Positions 43,054 through 51,865 are shown, numbered from the stretch's first letter. The stretch is 64,000 bases of DNA from Leucobacter sp. OLIS6 (GCF_002752355.1 NZ_MRAV01000014.1:310001-374000), one strand, 5' to 3'. Notes: generated from the sequence alone by a model not told the origin. Made by a program: numbers and translations.

Positions 43054-44076
43054 GTGATCTCGAGCCTCCTCTCCGTCGGCACCGCGCCGTTCCTGCTCGA
43101 GACCGCCGAGATCGCGAGCGAGGTCGAGTTCTCGCCCAAGCAGCTCCTCGGTATCCTCGCCGCGCTCGTGGGCGCCGCGCTGCTCGCGTTCGGCGCCCAG
43201 TACCAGTCGCGGGGGCTCAACAAGGTCGAGCGGATCACGGGCGAGAGCGCGGGATCCGGGCTCTCCTTCCGGCACGTGCTCAGCCTGCTGCGGCGGCCCT
43301 CCTGGGTCGTCGGCACGGTGTGCCTCGGCCTCGCGGTCGTGTTCCAGCTGCTGTCGCTGACGGTCGCCCCGATCATCGTCGTGCAGCCCATCGGCGTCGT
43401 CGGCCTGGTGATCACCTCGATCCTCAACTCCCGTCTCTCGGGGGTGCGCCTCGGCAAGCGGGCGAAGACCGCGATCGCCATGTGCGTCGGCGGCATCGTC
43501 ACCTACGTCACCGTGGCCGCCTTCGCCGCGGTCGAGCGGCCGATCGGCAACGAGAAGCTGCTCGTGATCCTCATCACCTACGCGGTCGTGCTCGTGCTCG
43601 CGGTCATCGCGTTCCTCGCGCTGCGCCACCGCCGCATCGCGCTGCTCTACATCGTCGGCGCCGGTGTGCTCTACGGCTTCGTCGCGACGCTCGCGAAGAC
43701 CATCATCGTCCGCTTCCAGCAGGGCGACGTGGAGTGGCTCACCTGGGCCTGCGCGGCGCTGCTCGTGCTGGGCGCGCTGCTCGGCATGGTGTTCGTGCAG
43801 AACGCCTACTCCTCGGGCCCGCCCGACCTCGTGGTGGCCGGGCTCACGGTCATCGACCCGCTCGTCGCGGTGCTCATCGGCATCCTCGTGCTCGGCGAGG
43901 CGTCCGGCGCGAACGGCCTCCAGATTCTCGGCTTCGTGACCGGTGGCCTCATCGCGGTCGCGGGTGTGATCATGCTGGCGCGGTTCCACCCGCAGAACGG
44001 CGCGAACGTGCTCGACGAGGCGGCGCCCGGCGTCGGCGCCCGGGCCGAGCCGGGCACCGCCCCGGACCGCGACTAG
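43054..44076 (+). CDS. DMT-superfamily transporter
   Basis: A 340-residue integral membrane protein with about nine or ten helices arranged as two EamA-like repeats (VVQPIGVVGLVITSILNSRL and VIDPLVAVLIGILVLGEAS). The overall pattern also recalls the NIPA-like magnesium-transporter branch of the superfamily. Substrate unknown. The GTG start has GGAGGA directly before it and TAGGTT 6 nt upstream. Its stop overlaps that of the ABC gene by 4 nt (convergent). Confidence 0.82.
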   Translation: MISSLLSVGTAPFLLETAEIASEVEFSPKQLLGILAALVGAALLAFGAQYQSRGLNKVERITGESAGSGLSFRHVLSLLRRPSWVVGTVCLGLAVVFQLLSLTVAPIIVVQPIGVVGLVITSILNSRLSGVRLGKRAKTAIAMCVGGIVTYVTVAAFAAVERPIGNEKLLVILITYAVVLVLAVIAFLALRHRRIALLYIVGAGVLYGFVATLAKTIIVRFQQGDVEWLTWACAALLVLGALLGMVFVQNAYSSGPPDLVVAGLTVIDPLVAVLIGILVLGEASGANGLQILGFVTGGLIAVAGVIMLARFHPQNGANVLDEAAPGVGARAEPGTAPDRD

Positions 44077-44888
44077 CGCCGCACCTCGTGCAGGCGGCCG
44101 CCGTCGAGGCGGAGCCGCCGGTGCGCCCGCTTCGCGACCGCGGAGTCGTGGGTGACCGCGACGATGGTGAGGCCCTCGCGGTTCAACCCCTCCAGCAGCT
44201 CGAGGATCTCGTCGCGCATCGACTCGTCGAGGTTGCCCGTCGGCTCGTCGGCGAGCAGTACCTTGGGTCCCGCGACGATGGCGCGCGCGATCGCGACGCG
44301 CTGCTGCTGGCCGCCCGACAGCTCGCTCGGCCGGTGCCCGCCGCGATCCGCCAGCCCGACCTTCGCGAGGGCCTCGGCGACGCGCTCGGTCCGGGTGGAC
44401 GCGGTCATGCCGCGTCCCTCGAGCGCCACGTTCACGTTCTCGCTGGCGGTGAGCGTGGGGATCAGATTGAACGACTGGAACACGAAGCCGATCCGCGCGG
44501 CGCGCATCCGGGTGAGTACGCCGTCACGCGCCGCGGCGAGGTCGATCCCGTCCAGCCGCAGCACTCCGCTGCTCGGCCGGTCGAGCGCGCCGAGCAATTG
44601 CAGCAGCGTCGACTTGCCGCCGCCGGTGGGGCCCTGGATCGTCGCGAACTCGCCGGGCATGATGCTGATGTCCACGCCGGTCAGCGGGGTGAGGGTGCGT
44701 CCCTGCATGCGATAGCTCTTGGTGATGCCGTCCAGCACGTAGATCGGCTCGATGCGCGACCGGGCTGCGGGGTCGGGGGAGACGGCGGTCTCGGGTGCCG
44801 CCTGGGCTGTGGGGTTCATCTGGGTCTCGTTCCGTTCTGAATCGGTGCTGAGCTGGGGACCCGGCCGGGCCGCGTCGAGGGGGCTCAT
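44073..44888 (-). CDS. ABC transporter ATP-binding protein (MacB/LolD type)
   Basis: A 271-residue ATPase: Walker A GPTGGGKSTLL, signature LSGGQQQRVAIARA, Walker B VLLADEPTGNLD and H-loop VAVTHD. It matches the LolD/MacB class, which works with FtsX-like permeases in efflux, lipoprotein release or stress sensing. ATG 44888 overlaps the permease stop (ATGA); a start at MNPTAQA (about 44819), with a good GGAACGAGA upstream, is an alternative. The first 45 residues are not part of the ATPase fold. Confidence 0.92.
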   Translation of the reverse strand: MSPLDAARPGPQLSTDSERNETQMNPTAQAAPETAVSPDPAARSRIEPIYVLDGITKSYRMQGRTLTPLTGVDISIMPGEFATIQGPTGGGKSTLLQLLGALDRPSSGVLRLDGIDLAAARDGVLTRMRAARIGFVFQSFNLIPTLTASENVNVALEGRGMTASTRTERVAEALAKVGLADRGGHRPSELSGGQQQRVAIARAIVAGPKVLLADEPTGNLDESMRDEILELLEGLNREGLTIVAVTHDSAVAKRAHRRLRLDGGRLHEVRR

Positions 44889-46381
44889 GCGACGGCCCTC
44901 AGCGCCTCGACCGGGCTGAGCCGTGCGGCGCGCCAGGCCCCGAAGCTGCCGGCGACCAGGCCGCCCAACAGGGCGAGCAGGATCGCGGCCGCCACGATCC
45001 AGGGGGTCACGGGAGCGTGCAGCACGATCTCGGTCGCCTGCTGCGCCGCGCGTCCGAAGCCGCCGGGCATTCCGCCCCCGCTCTCAGGCATTCCGCCGCC
45101 CGCGCCGCCGGGCATCGCGCCCTCGGCCGCCGCGCGACCCGCGGTGGCGGTGGCGCCGCCGCCGATCTTCGGGGCGATCAGGTTGATGATCCCGACCGTG
45201 CCCAGACCGAGCACGAGGCCCACGACGCCACCGATCAGGGCCTGGACACCGGATTCGCCGGCGAGCTGTCCGACCACGCGCCGGTTCGACCAGCCGATCG
45301 CCTTCAGGGTGCCGAACTCCCGGGTGCGCCGCGAGACGCCCGAGCTGGTCAGCAGCATGGCGATGACCAGGGCGACCGCGAGGACGATGATCGAGAGCCA
45401 GGTGCCGAGATTCGTGATCAACGAGGAGGCGCTCGAGAGGGAGCCTGAGACCTGCGCGGCGAGATCCGCCTGCGAGCTCACGGTGGCGTCCGGAACCTGC
45501 TTCTCGATCTTCTGCTGTAGCGCTTCGATACCGCTCGCAGAATCGGCGCTCACGTACACCGTCGATACGACGTCTTCGACACCGGCGAGGGTGCGCGCCG
45601 TGTCGATGGGCAGGAACACGTTCGCGGCGGTCTCCGCCTCGTCACCGGTCGATGCGACAATGCCGACCACCTCGACCGTGCTGCCGCCGACCTCGACCGA
45701 GTCGCCGACCGCGATGCTCTCGGTCTTCGCGTAGAGGGAGTCGACCACGGCGACCTTCTTCCCGGCGTCGGATGCGGCGAGCGCGCGTCCCGAGCTCACC
45801 TTCGTCGCCGAGAGCGGGCCGACGCCCGTGGCCGAGGGATCGACGCCGAGCACGGTGAAGCTCTCGATGCCGAACGAGCTGCCGCCGGAACCGCCGGCGC
45901 CTCCTGCGCCGCCCTCGGGCGGTGCGCTCATGCCGCCGCTCTGCGACTGCATCTGGGAGCGGTCGGGCATCTCGCCGGTGAACGTGGTGTTGGTGAGGCT
46001 GAGCGCCCCGGTCGTCTTGGCGACGCCGTCGAGCTTGCCGACCGCGGTGACGGTGCTGGCATCGAGCGTTCCCTGGCGCGGGTTCGACATGAGGCGCGAC
46101 TTCGCGAGCGTCGTCGTGCCGTCCGTGCTCTGTCCGTCGTTCTGGCCGAATTCGAAGCGCGGGCCGCCGCCCTGGCCGGGCTCAGTGGCGGCGCCGGTCA
46201 CGGTGAGGTCGGTGCCGACGCCGTAGACGCCCTCGAGGGCTCGGGTCTGCGCCTGCTTGACGCCGGCGGAGAGCGCCGACACGACGATGACGAGCGCGAT
46301 GGCGATCGCGAGTCCGGCTGCGACGATGATCGTCTGCCGTTTCCGTCCGAGCAGCTCGCGCCGCAGCATGGTCCAGTACAT
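44885..46381 (-). CDS. MacB-like ABC transporter permease (FtsX domain)
   Basis: A 498-residue permease with TM1 at about 17-40, a large extracytoplasmic MacB-PCD domain (about 45-330), and three C-terminal helices forming the FtsX domain (IVLAVALVIAMLLTSSGVSR, the RRTREFGTLKAIGWS motif, and the last pair around 380-490). Two outer segments are low-complexity and rich in Gly, Met and Pro: SGGMSAPPEGGAGGAGGSGG in the PCD and GAMPGGAGGGMPESGGGMPG in the TM3-TM4 loop (about 45048-45125). ATG 46381 has GAAAGGA upstream; longer frames upstream are shadows. Divergent from the two-component genes. Confidence 0.92.
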   Translation of the reverse strand: MYWTMLRRELLGRKRQTIIVAAGLAIAIALVIVVSALSAGVKQAQTRALEGVYGVGTDLTVTGAATEPGQGGGPRFEFGQNDGQSTDGTTTLAKSRLMSNPRQGTLDASTVTAVGKLDGVAKTTGALSLTNTTFTGEMPDRSQMQSQSGGMSAPPEGGAGGAGGSGGSSFGIESFTVLGVDPSATGVGPLSATKVSSGRALAASDAGKKVAVVDSLYAKTESIAVGDSVEVGGSTVEVVGIVASTGDEAETAANVFLPIDTARTLAGVEDVVSTVYVSADSASGIEALQQKIEKQVPDATVSSQADLAAQVSGSLSSASSLITNLGTWLSIIVLAVALVIAMLLTSSGVSRRTREFGTLKAIGWSNRRVVGQLAGESGVQALIGGVVGLVLGLGTVGIINLIAPKIGGGATATAGRAAAEGAMPGGAGGGMPESGGGMPGGFGRAAQQATEIVLHAPVTPWIVAAAILLALLGGLVAGSFGAWRAARLSPVEALRAVA

Positions 46382-46541
46382 CGGGGGTCCTTTCGTCCTT
46401 CGATCGAGAACTGTTCCGAGTCTTCCGAGGGGGCGCCGGTTGCGCGTCACCCCTGCGGGTACACCCCGTACTGCGATCGCGGTATCCCGGATGCCGCACT
46501 CGGGCGACGCGCGTTCGGCCGAACCCGGGCAGACTGGGGGC
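46382..46541. promoter_or_regulatory. divergent region between ABC permease and histidine kinase
   Basis: 160 bp. It holds a 12-bp perfect palindrome GTTCGGCCGAAC at 46513-46524, CAGACT (46529-46534) as a -10-like box before the kinase ATG, and GTAC repeats (GGTACACCCCGTAC) near 46459-46472. Any of these could be the response-regulator site, but none is proven. Confidence 0.35.
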
Positions 46542-47804
46542 ATGAGCGATGCACGCGCGGCTGCGACGGAGCCGGAGGAACACGAGCGCTGGCCCGGTTG
46601 GGCGGCGGATCTGACCGCCGCGCTCGTCGTGCTGCTGGGCGGCGGGATCCTGGTGGGCAGCGGCCTGGGCATGGGGTTCGGGGGCATGCCCGGTTCGGGA
46701 GGTGCCTGGGGGCGCCCGCCGGGACCGCCCATGGGCGAGCCGAGCGCGCTGCACCAGTTCTGGAGCGTGCTGCTGCTCGTGATCCCCGCCGGCCTCATGT
46801 TCGTCCGGCGGCGCTGGCCGCTCGCGGTCTTCGTCGCGACGTTCGCGGTGTTCTTCCTCGCCGCGCTCGGGTCCTCGCCGTCGATCGGGCCGGGGATCGG
46901 GCTCACGATCGCCGCGTTCACGCTCGCGAACCGGGCACCTCGGCGGCTCGCACTCATCGCCGCGGCCGTCGCCACCGGGCTGATCCTGCTGCTCAGCATC
47001 GCCGTGACCGACTGGAGCTCGTTCTCGCCCCGGGTGTTCCAGGTCGGTGCGGCGCTGTCGATCGCGGCTGCCCTCGGCGACAGCGCCCGTTCGCGGCGCG
47101 AGTACCTGGCGGCGATGACCGAGCGGGCGGAGCGCGCGGAGGAGACGCGCGAGAGCGAGGCGCTGCAGCGGGTCGCCGAGGAGCGCCTGCGCATCGCGCG
47201 GGAACTGCACGACACCGTGGCGCACCAGCTGGCGGTGATCAACCTGAACGCCGGCGTCGCGGCCGGCCTGCTCGAGGAACGACCCGAGCGCGCCCGCGAG
47301 GCGCTCAGCACGATCCGGGATGCCGCGCGCGGCGGCATCGGCGAGATCGGGGAGCTGCTGCACTACCTGCGCGCCGACGAGACGAGCGATCCCGGGACCG
47401 CGCCGCAGCCCGGCCTGGACCGGCTCGAGGCGCTGCTGGCCGGGGTGCGCGAGGGGGGTCTCGACGTCGAGCTCCGCATCGACGGCGATCCCTCGCGGAT
47501 CCTGGGCGCGACCGACCGGGCGGCGTACCGCCTCGTGCAGGAGGGCCTGACCAACGCACTCAAGCACGGTTCGGAGCATCGAGCGGCGCTGCGGCTCGAC
47601 GTCGATCTGCACGAGCTGCGCATCGAGCTCTCCAATCCGGTCGGCACGAGTACCGCGGAGGATCCTGCTACGTCCGCCGGACTGGGGCTCGTCGGGATCC
47701 GGGAGCGCGTCGCCGCGCTCGGCGGATCCGTGACCACGGGCCGGATCGCCGGAGTGTTCCACCTGAGCGCCGTGCTCCCGATCCCCGAAGAGGGCGCCCG
47801 ATGA
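46542..47804 (+). CDS. sensor histidine kinase, HisKA_3 (NarX/DesK-like)
   Basis: The 420-residue protein has several N-terminal helices between residues about 20 and 170, a dimerisation domain with the phosphorylatable His near 223 (RIARELHDTVAHQLAVI), and a HATPase_c domain (LVQEGLTNALKHG, GLGLVGIRERVAAL). The first outer loop (about 43-68) is Gly/Met/Pro-rich: GMGFGGMPGSGGAWGRPPGP. It overlaps the response regulator gene by 4 nt and diverges from the ABC genes, so control of that exporter is likely. Confidence 0.92.
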   Translation: MSDARAAATEPEEHERWPGWAADLTAALVVLLGGGILVGSGLGMGFGGMPGSGGAWGRPPGPPMGEPSALHQFWSVLLLVIPAGLMFVRRRWPLAVFVATFAVFFLAALGSSPSIGPGIGLTIAAFTLANRAPRRLALIAAAVATGLILLLSIAVTDWSSFSPRVFQVGAALSIAAALGDSARSRREYLAAMTERAERAEETRESEALQRVAEERLRIARELHDTVAHQLAVINLNAGVAAGLLEERPERAREALSTIRDAARGGIGEIGELLHYLRADETSDPGTAPQPGLDRLEALLAGVREGGLDVELRIDGDPSRILGATDRAAYRLVQEGLTNALKHGSEHRAALRLDVDLHELRIELSNPVGTSTAEDPATSAGLGLVGIRERVAALGGSVTTGRIAGVFHLSAVLPIPEEGAR

Positions 47805-48469
47805 TCCGCGTGCTCGTGGTCGACGATCAGCCCCTGATCCGGCAGGCCGTGGCCGATATCCTCGCCGTGCACGACGACCTCGACGTGATCGGCACCGCCG
47901 CCGACGGCCGGGAGGCGATCGCGGAAGCCTCGCGGCTGCGCCCCGATGTGGTGCTCATGGACATCCGCATGCCCGACGTCGACGGGATCCGGGCGACCGA
48001 GGCGATCTGCGCCGAACCGGGATCAGGTGAAGTGCGGGTCCTCGTGCTCACCACCTTCGAGGAGGAGGAGTATGTGGTGTCGGCGCTGCGCGCCGGTGCG
48101 AGCGGCTTCATCGGCAAGGGGGCGGAACCCGACGACATCGCTCGGGCGGTGCGCGCGGTGCACGCCGGCGACACCCTGCTCTCGCCGGTCGCGACCCGGG
48201 CGCTCATCAGCCGCTACGTGATGCCCGCGAGCGGCGTCCGCGGCACTGGGGTCCCCGCGGAGCTCTCCGGCCTCACCGAGCGGGAGGTCGAGGTGCTCCT
48301 GCTCGTCGCCCGCGGCCGATCGAACCAGGAGCTCGCCGAGCAGCTCTTCATTTCGCCGCACACCGCGAAGACGCACGTGAACCGGATCATGAGCAAGGTC
48401 GGCGCGCACGATCGCGCGCAGCTCGTGATCCTCGCCTACGAGAGCGGGCTGCTCGCGCCGGGGGAGTAG
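47801..48469 (+). CDS. LuxR/NarL-family response regulator
   Basis: A 222-residue regulator: receiver domain with phospho-acceptor Asp54 (VVLMDIRMPDVDG), switch Thr in VLTTFEEEEYV and Lys in GFIGKGAEP, then a LuxR-type HTH (LTEREVEVLLLVARGRSNQE, ISPHTAKTHVNRIMSKV). ATG overlaps the kinase stop. Its most likely targets are the divergent ABC exporter genes and its own operon. Confidence 0.94.
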   Translation: MIRVLVVDDQPLIRQAVADILAVHDDLDVIGTAADGREAIAEASRLRPDVVLMDIRMPDVDGIRATEAICAEPGSGEVRVLVLTTFEEEEYVVSALRAGASGFIGKGAEPDDIARAVRAVHAGDTLLSPVATRALISRYVMPASGVRGTGVPAELSGLTEREVEVLLLVARGRSNQELAEQLFISPHTAKTHVNRIMSKVGAHDRAQLVILAYESGLLAPGE

Positions 48470-48505
48470 GGCCCTGTTCGGCGGATGCTGCGGGCGCCGC
48501 GGCGC

Positions 48506-49195
48506 TCAGCCCCGCGGCGCTCCGCGGCCGGGCCGGAACGCCGACACCGTCGGATCGCCCGGCAACCAGAACCGCCACGGGAACGCCGGACCGCCCGCTT
48601 CGCCCGCCACACCGACGCGCGGTCCCCGCGCGATCTCGGCGGCGAGCGCCGGCGCCGGTTCGAACGAGAACGGTGCGGTGAAGAGGTCACGGCCGTCGTG
48701 CGCCTCGCGGGTCACGCCGAGCGCGGCCGCGAGGTTGCCGGGGCCGCGGGCCAGCGCGCGGTGCGGGATCTCCGGTGCGGCAGGGGTGCCCGGTGCGCCT
48801 GAGCCAGCCGGTGCATCCGGGGTGGAGATGCCGCGTTTCCGCACGCGGAAGGATCGGGCCAGCGCCTCGCCCGCGACGACCTCGCCCGCGCGGAGCAGCA
48901 CCCCCGAGGCGGATCCCTCGGGCGAGCAGACCAGGTTGAGCGCGAAGTGCATACCGTAGCTGAAGTAGACGTAGGCGTGGCCCGGCGGGCCGAACATCGA
49001 GGCGTTGCGCTCGGTGCGGCGGTCCTTCGAGTGCGAGCCCGCGTCGTAGGGGCCGGGCACCCCGACGCCGTGGTACGCCTCGACCTCGGTGATGCGGACC
49101 GTGACGGAGCCGCCCGGGTGCTGCACCGAGACACGGGCGCCCAGCAGATGCGGAGCGACCTCAATCGCGGGTGCGTCGAACAGGCGGTGCGGCAT
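48506..49195 (-). CDS. 3-methyladenine DNA glycosylase (AAG/MPG type)
   Basis: Base-excision repair enzyme that removes alkylated purines. ATG 49195 gives 229 residues starting MPHRLFDAPAIEVAPHLLG. The active-site region ITEVEAYHGVGVPGPYDAGSH has the catalytic Glu. MFGPPGHAYVYFSYGMHFALN and ALARGPGNLAAALGV are typical of the family. A low-complexity Pro/Ala/Gly insert occurs at about 130-150. Longer upstream frames are not supported. Confidence 0.93.
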   Translation of the reverse strand: MPHRLFDAPAIEVAPHLLGARVSVQHPGGSVTVRITEVEAYHGVGVPGPYDAGSHSKDRRTERNASMFGPPGHAYVYFSYGMHFALNLVCSPEGSASGVLLRAGEVVAGEALARSFRVRKRGISTPDAPAGSGAPGTPAAPEIPHRALARGPGNLAAALGVTREAHDGRDLFTAPFSFEPAPALAAEIARGPRVGVAGEAGGPAFPWRFWLPGDPTVSAFRPGRGAPRG

Positions 49196-49273
49196 CGCTC
49201 CAGTCTGGCAGGGAGACCGGCCGCGCGCTGCCAGTGGGCGGCGGCCGACGGCCAACGGCCGTAGGATCGTCGG

Positions 49274-49639
49274 GTGACCGAGTCCCGTTTCCGTGTGCGC
49301 CCGCCGAGCTTTATTGTGGCGCTCGTGCTGCCGCTCGTCGTCGGGGTCCTGCTCAACGCGGTGGTGCGCCCGTGGCTCGGGCGGCAGCTCGGCGGCACCC
49401 CGCGATCGGCGGGCGCCTCGGTGCGCGGTCAGGATCACTGGTGGGAGTTCGACGCGGCGACTCGCGCCGAGCACCCGATGCTCACGGGGTTCCTGACGAC
49501 CTCCGACGGTGCGATCGCCATGCTGCTGTTCGCCGTCATCGTGCTGCTGTTCGCGTGGCGCTTTCTGGATCCCAGGATCCGAGTGTTTCGCGCGCGCCGC
49601 GCGGCGGCCGCGGCCAGGAGATCCTCGGCGGGGTCATAG
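49274..49639 (+). CDS. small two-helix membrane protein
   Basis: I do not recognise this 121-residue protein. Helix 1 is at about 12-30 (SFIVALVLPLVVGVLLNAVV) and helix 2 at about 78-95 (AIAMLLFAVIVLLFAWRFL). The loop between them holds HWWEFDAATRAEHPML and the C-terminus is Arg/Ala-rich. TAGGAT lies 6 nt before the GTG start, pointing to a leaderless mRNA. It sits 17 nt before a tRNA gene. Confidence 0.7.
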   Translation: MTESRFRVRPPSFIVALVLPLVVGVLLNAVVRPWLGRQLGGTPRSAGASVRGQDHWWEFDAATRAEHPMLTGFLTTSDGAIAMLLFAVIVLLFAWRFLDPRIRVFRARRAAAAARRSSAGS

Positions 49640-49656
49640 ACTGAGGGAGTTGCCCA

Positions 49657-49733
49657 GGGGCGTTAGCTCAGCCGGTTAGAGCAGCGGACTCATAATCCGT
49701 CGGTCGCGGGTTCAAGCCCCGCACGCCCTACCA
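49657..49733 (+). tRNA. tRNA with anticodon CAU, probably tRNA-Ile2 (lysidine)
   Basis: A complete cloverleaf of 77 nt with encoded CCA: acceptor GGGGCGT/ACGCCCT (G-U at the end pair), D arm AGCTCAGCCGGTTAGAGC, anticodon stem GCGGA/TCCGT with loop CTCATAA, T stem GCGGG/CCCGC. The anticodon CAT is at 49691-49693. CAU reads Met as such, or Ile AUA after lysidine modification. The AGCAGCGGACTCATAATCC stretch resembles the ileX type more than elongator Met, but the two are hard to tell apart by eye. Confidence 0.93.
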
Positions 49734-49750
49734 ATCGAACTTCGAATGTT

Positions 49751-49780
49751 GCCCGGTCAGGACTGGTTTCCTGACCGGGC
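49751..49780 (+). terminator. terminator after the tRNA
   Basis: A perfect 12-bp stem GCCCGGTCAGGA / TCCTGACCGGGC with a 6-nt loop, 18 nt after the tRNA, followed by TTCTGTGTGT. Clear terminator form. Confidence 0.85.
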
Positions 49781-49838
49781 TTCTGTGTGTCCGCGAAAAT
49801 CCGTGGGTCAGAGTAGGGCTAGCGCGGGGCATACGGTT

Positions 49839-50459
49839 TCAGCGGCCCCGCATCAGGCGCACGACGCCGGCCGGAGTGATCGCGTCCTGGGCCAGGTCGA
49901 AGAAAAGGCCAGCTTCGCCGACCCCGGCCTGCGTGCCCAGGTCCGTCCAGGAATCCGAGATGAGGATCGGGAATCGGGCGAGCAGGTCCCCGATCCGTTC
50001 GCGAACGGCGCCGCGAATACGAAAATCGGGATCGACGAACGACTGGATCTCAACCTGCACATACCGGGCGCCGGCGTCGATCAGCCGCTCCAGGTGCGAC
50101 TCGTGGCCGAGCAGCGAAAGATCGTCACGGGCGATGGTGAGGCCGGCGCAGATCGACGGGATACCGAGCGGCTCGAGCGCCGCCAGCTGCTCCGTGAGCA
50201 GACCTGGTTTCTCGGGGTCTGCGGGAGTGAACTCGAGGAAGTCGGGAGCGAGTCCCGCGATCTGCGCGGGATCGAGCCGCAGCGGATCCACTCGCACCGA
50301 GATCAGCGCGTCCGATGTCTCCCGGAGCTCCGTGTAGGTGGCCTCCGAAACGGCGCGCGTCCGGTCGGCTTCATCGACGAGCTGCACATCGAGGATGTCC
50401 GCGTTCCGGAACACAGTCGCTTCTCGGACTGATCGGACCGGTCCAACCTTCCACATCAT
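49839..50459 (-). CDS. unknown protein, possible TIM-barrel fold
   Basis: I do not recognise this 206-residue protein (MMWKVGPVRSVREATVFRN). AGGAG stands before two neighbouring ATGs (50459 and 50456); the second has the better spacing. Repeated short strands followed by helices (ADILDVQLVDEADRTRAVSE, DALISVRVDPLRLD, DFLEFTP, PSICAGLTI, RYVQVEIQSFVD, ILISDSWTDLG) suggest an alpha/beta barrel with acidic strand ends. No signal peptide or helix. It lies between the tRNA terminator and the divergent TmrB-like gene. Confidence 0.6.
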   Translation of the reverse strand: MMWKVGPVRSVREATVFRNADILDVQLVDEADRTRAVSEATYTELRETSDALISVRVDPLRLDPAQIAGLAPDFLEFTPADPEKPGLLTEQLAALEPLGIPSICAGLTIARDDLSLLGHESHLERLIDAGARYVQVEIQSFVDPDFRIRGAVRERIGDLLARFPILISDSWTDLGTQAGVGEAGLFFDLAQDAITPAGVVRLMRGR

Positions 50460-50563
50460 GACTCCTCGATCGACGGCATCGGCTTCGGTATCAGCGTAGC
50501 CATCCCCGAATCGGACCCCGGGGGAGCACGACGCCCGCAACAGGCACAGCTACTGTTGGGATC

Positions 50564-51109
50564 GTGATCATCTGGCTCAACGGAACGCACGGGGCGGGGA
50601 AGACGACGACCAGTCGCCTCCTGCAGCCCCTGGTCCCGCAGTCGCGGATCTTCGACGCCGAGAAGGTCGGCGAGGTGCTCATGGATATCGCGCCGGCTCT
50701 GCCCGAGACGGGCAACTTCCAGCACTGGCCGCCCTGGAGGCCGCTCGTCGCCGAGACTGCCCGACGGGTGCTCGACTATGTGGGCGGGACCCTCATCATT
50801 CCGATGACCGTGCTCACCGAACAGTACTGGCAAGAGATCGCTGCGGACCTCGGTCGGCACGAGATCACCGTGCACCACTTCGTCCTGCACGCGGACGAGA
50901 CCACGCTGCGGCACCGCATCGATGACGACGCCGACATGGGGCCATCGACATTCCGTCACGACCACGTCCGCCCCTACATCGAAGCTGCGCGCTCCTGGCT
51001 GCACGATCAGGCGGCCGTCATCGACACGACCGCGAAGCCCGCGGACGCCGTCGCACGCGAGATCGCAGAGCGCCTCTCACGTTCGAGTCCGGATTCTGCA
51101 GGGGCGTAG
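50564..51109 (+). CDS. TmrB-like ATP-binding protein
   Basis: A 181-residue P-loop protein, MIIWLNGTHGAGKTT at the N-terminus. It matches the Bacillus tunicamycin-resistance protein TmrB in layout: MIIW.NG..G.GKT, FDAEKVGEVL, NFQHWPPWRP, GTLIIPMTVL and VHHFVLHADETTL. TmrB binds ATP and protects against tunicamycin, perhaps by binding the drug. Resistance here is only inferred. The GTG has TACTGT 7 nt upstream, a leaderless pattern. Confidence 0.78.
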   Translation: MIIWLNGTHGAGKTTTSRLLQPLVPQSRIFDAEKVGEVLMDIAPALPETGNFQHWPPWRPLVAETARRVLDYVGGTLIIPMTVLTEQYWQEIAADLGRHEITVHHFVLHADETTLRHRIDDDADMGPSTFRHDHVRPYIEAARSWLHDQAAVIDTTAKPADAVAREIAERLSRSSPDSAGA

Positions 51110-51205
51110 CCGGGCGGCGAACACCGACGCGGACTCGAACTGTGCGGGCACCGCCGAGCGTGGTCGCGATGGCGGCGGCGTACCGGGATACTGCATACTG
51201 AAGGC

Positions 51206-51865
51206 ATGGACTGGTCTCTGCAGCGCAACTTCGGGATCGCGGCCGGGGTCATTCTCGGCGCGCTGCTCGGACTGATGATCGCGCAGTCGATCGTCCTCGC
51301 GACCGAGGGGTTCCACCCGAGGGGCATTACACCGCAGCTGATCATGCTGCCGACGCTCCTCGTCGTGATCCTCGTGAACCTGGGGATCGGCCTGCGCATG
51401 GTCGACCGCCTGGTGACGCTGATCGCGCAGCGCTCGCAGCTCCTCGCCACCGGTGCGGCTCCGGGGGAGACGGCCCCCGCTCGGGTCGGACAGGTGTTCG
51501 GGCGGGAGCAGCGCGTCGCCGCGACGATGCGCTTCCCAGCATCCCCGGAGTCCGCTCGCCTCGCGCTCGTGAAGGTGCTGCCGAGCGGTGGCCTGCCGCG
51601 CACGGCCTACGTCCTGCTGCCCACACGCTACGGTATCCAGCGGAACGCGCCCGCGTCGGTCGTGCTCGATCCCGCGAACCCGGATGTCGCCGTGCTCGAC
51701 GATCGCGTCGACGCGGCGGTGCTGGCCGCGATCGCCGCCGACCCCCGGTGGGCGACGGTGCGCGTACCCGGACGCTTCCTCCGGCAGGGCGGCCTCGCGG
51801 TCGTCATCGCGTTCGTCGCCGGGCTGATCGTCAGCCTGCCGCTCTGGATCCTGTTCCTGCGCTGA
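51206..51865 (+). CDS. three-helix membrane protein of unknown function
   Basis: A 219-residue protein with helices at about 10-32 (FGIAAGVILGALLGLMIAQS), 45-65 and 195-217. The middle part (about 70-190) is cytoplasmic and globular by composition (GREQRVAATMRFPASPESAR, LPTRYGIQRNAPASVVLDPA). CATACT lies 6 nt before the ATG. I do not recognise the family. Confidence 0.7.
   Translation: MDWSLQRNFGIAAGVILGALLGLMIAQSIVLATEGFHPRGITPQLIMLPTLLVVILVNLGIGLRMVDRLVTLIAQRSQLLATGAAPGETAPARVGQVFGREQRVAATMRFPASPESARLALVKVLPSGGLPRTAYVLLPTRYGIQRNAPASVVLDPANPDVAVLDDRVDAAVLAAIAADPRWATVRVPGRFLRQGGLAVVIAFVAGLIVSLPLWILFLR

Noticed and set aside
46382..47338. Upstream continuation of the ABC permease frame on the minus strand
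   Set aside because: It overlaps the histidine kinase gene; the ATG at 46381 with GAAAGGA upstream and an immediate membrane helix is the true start.
49657..51109. Integrated element with attachment sites at the tRNA 3' end
   Set aside because: I found no direct repeat of the tRNA 3' end downstream and no integrase, so an integrated element is not supported.
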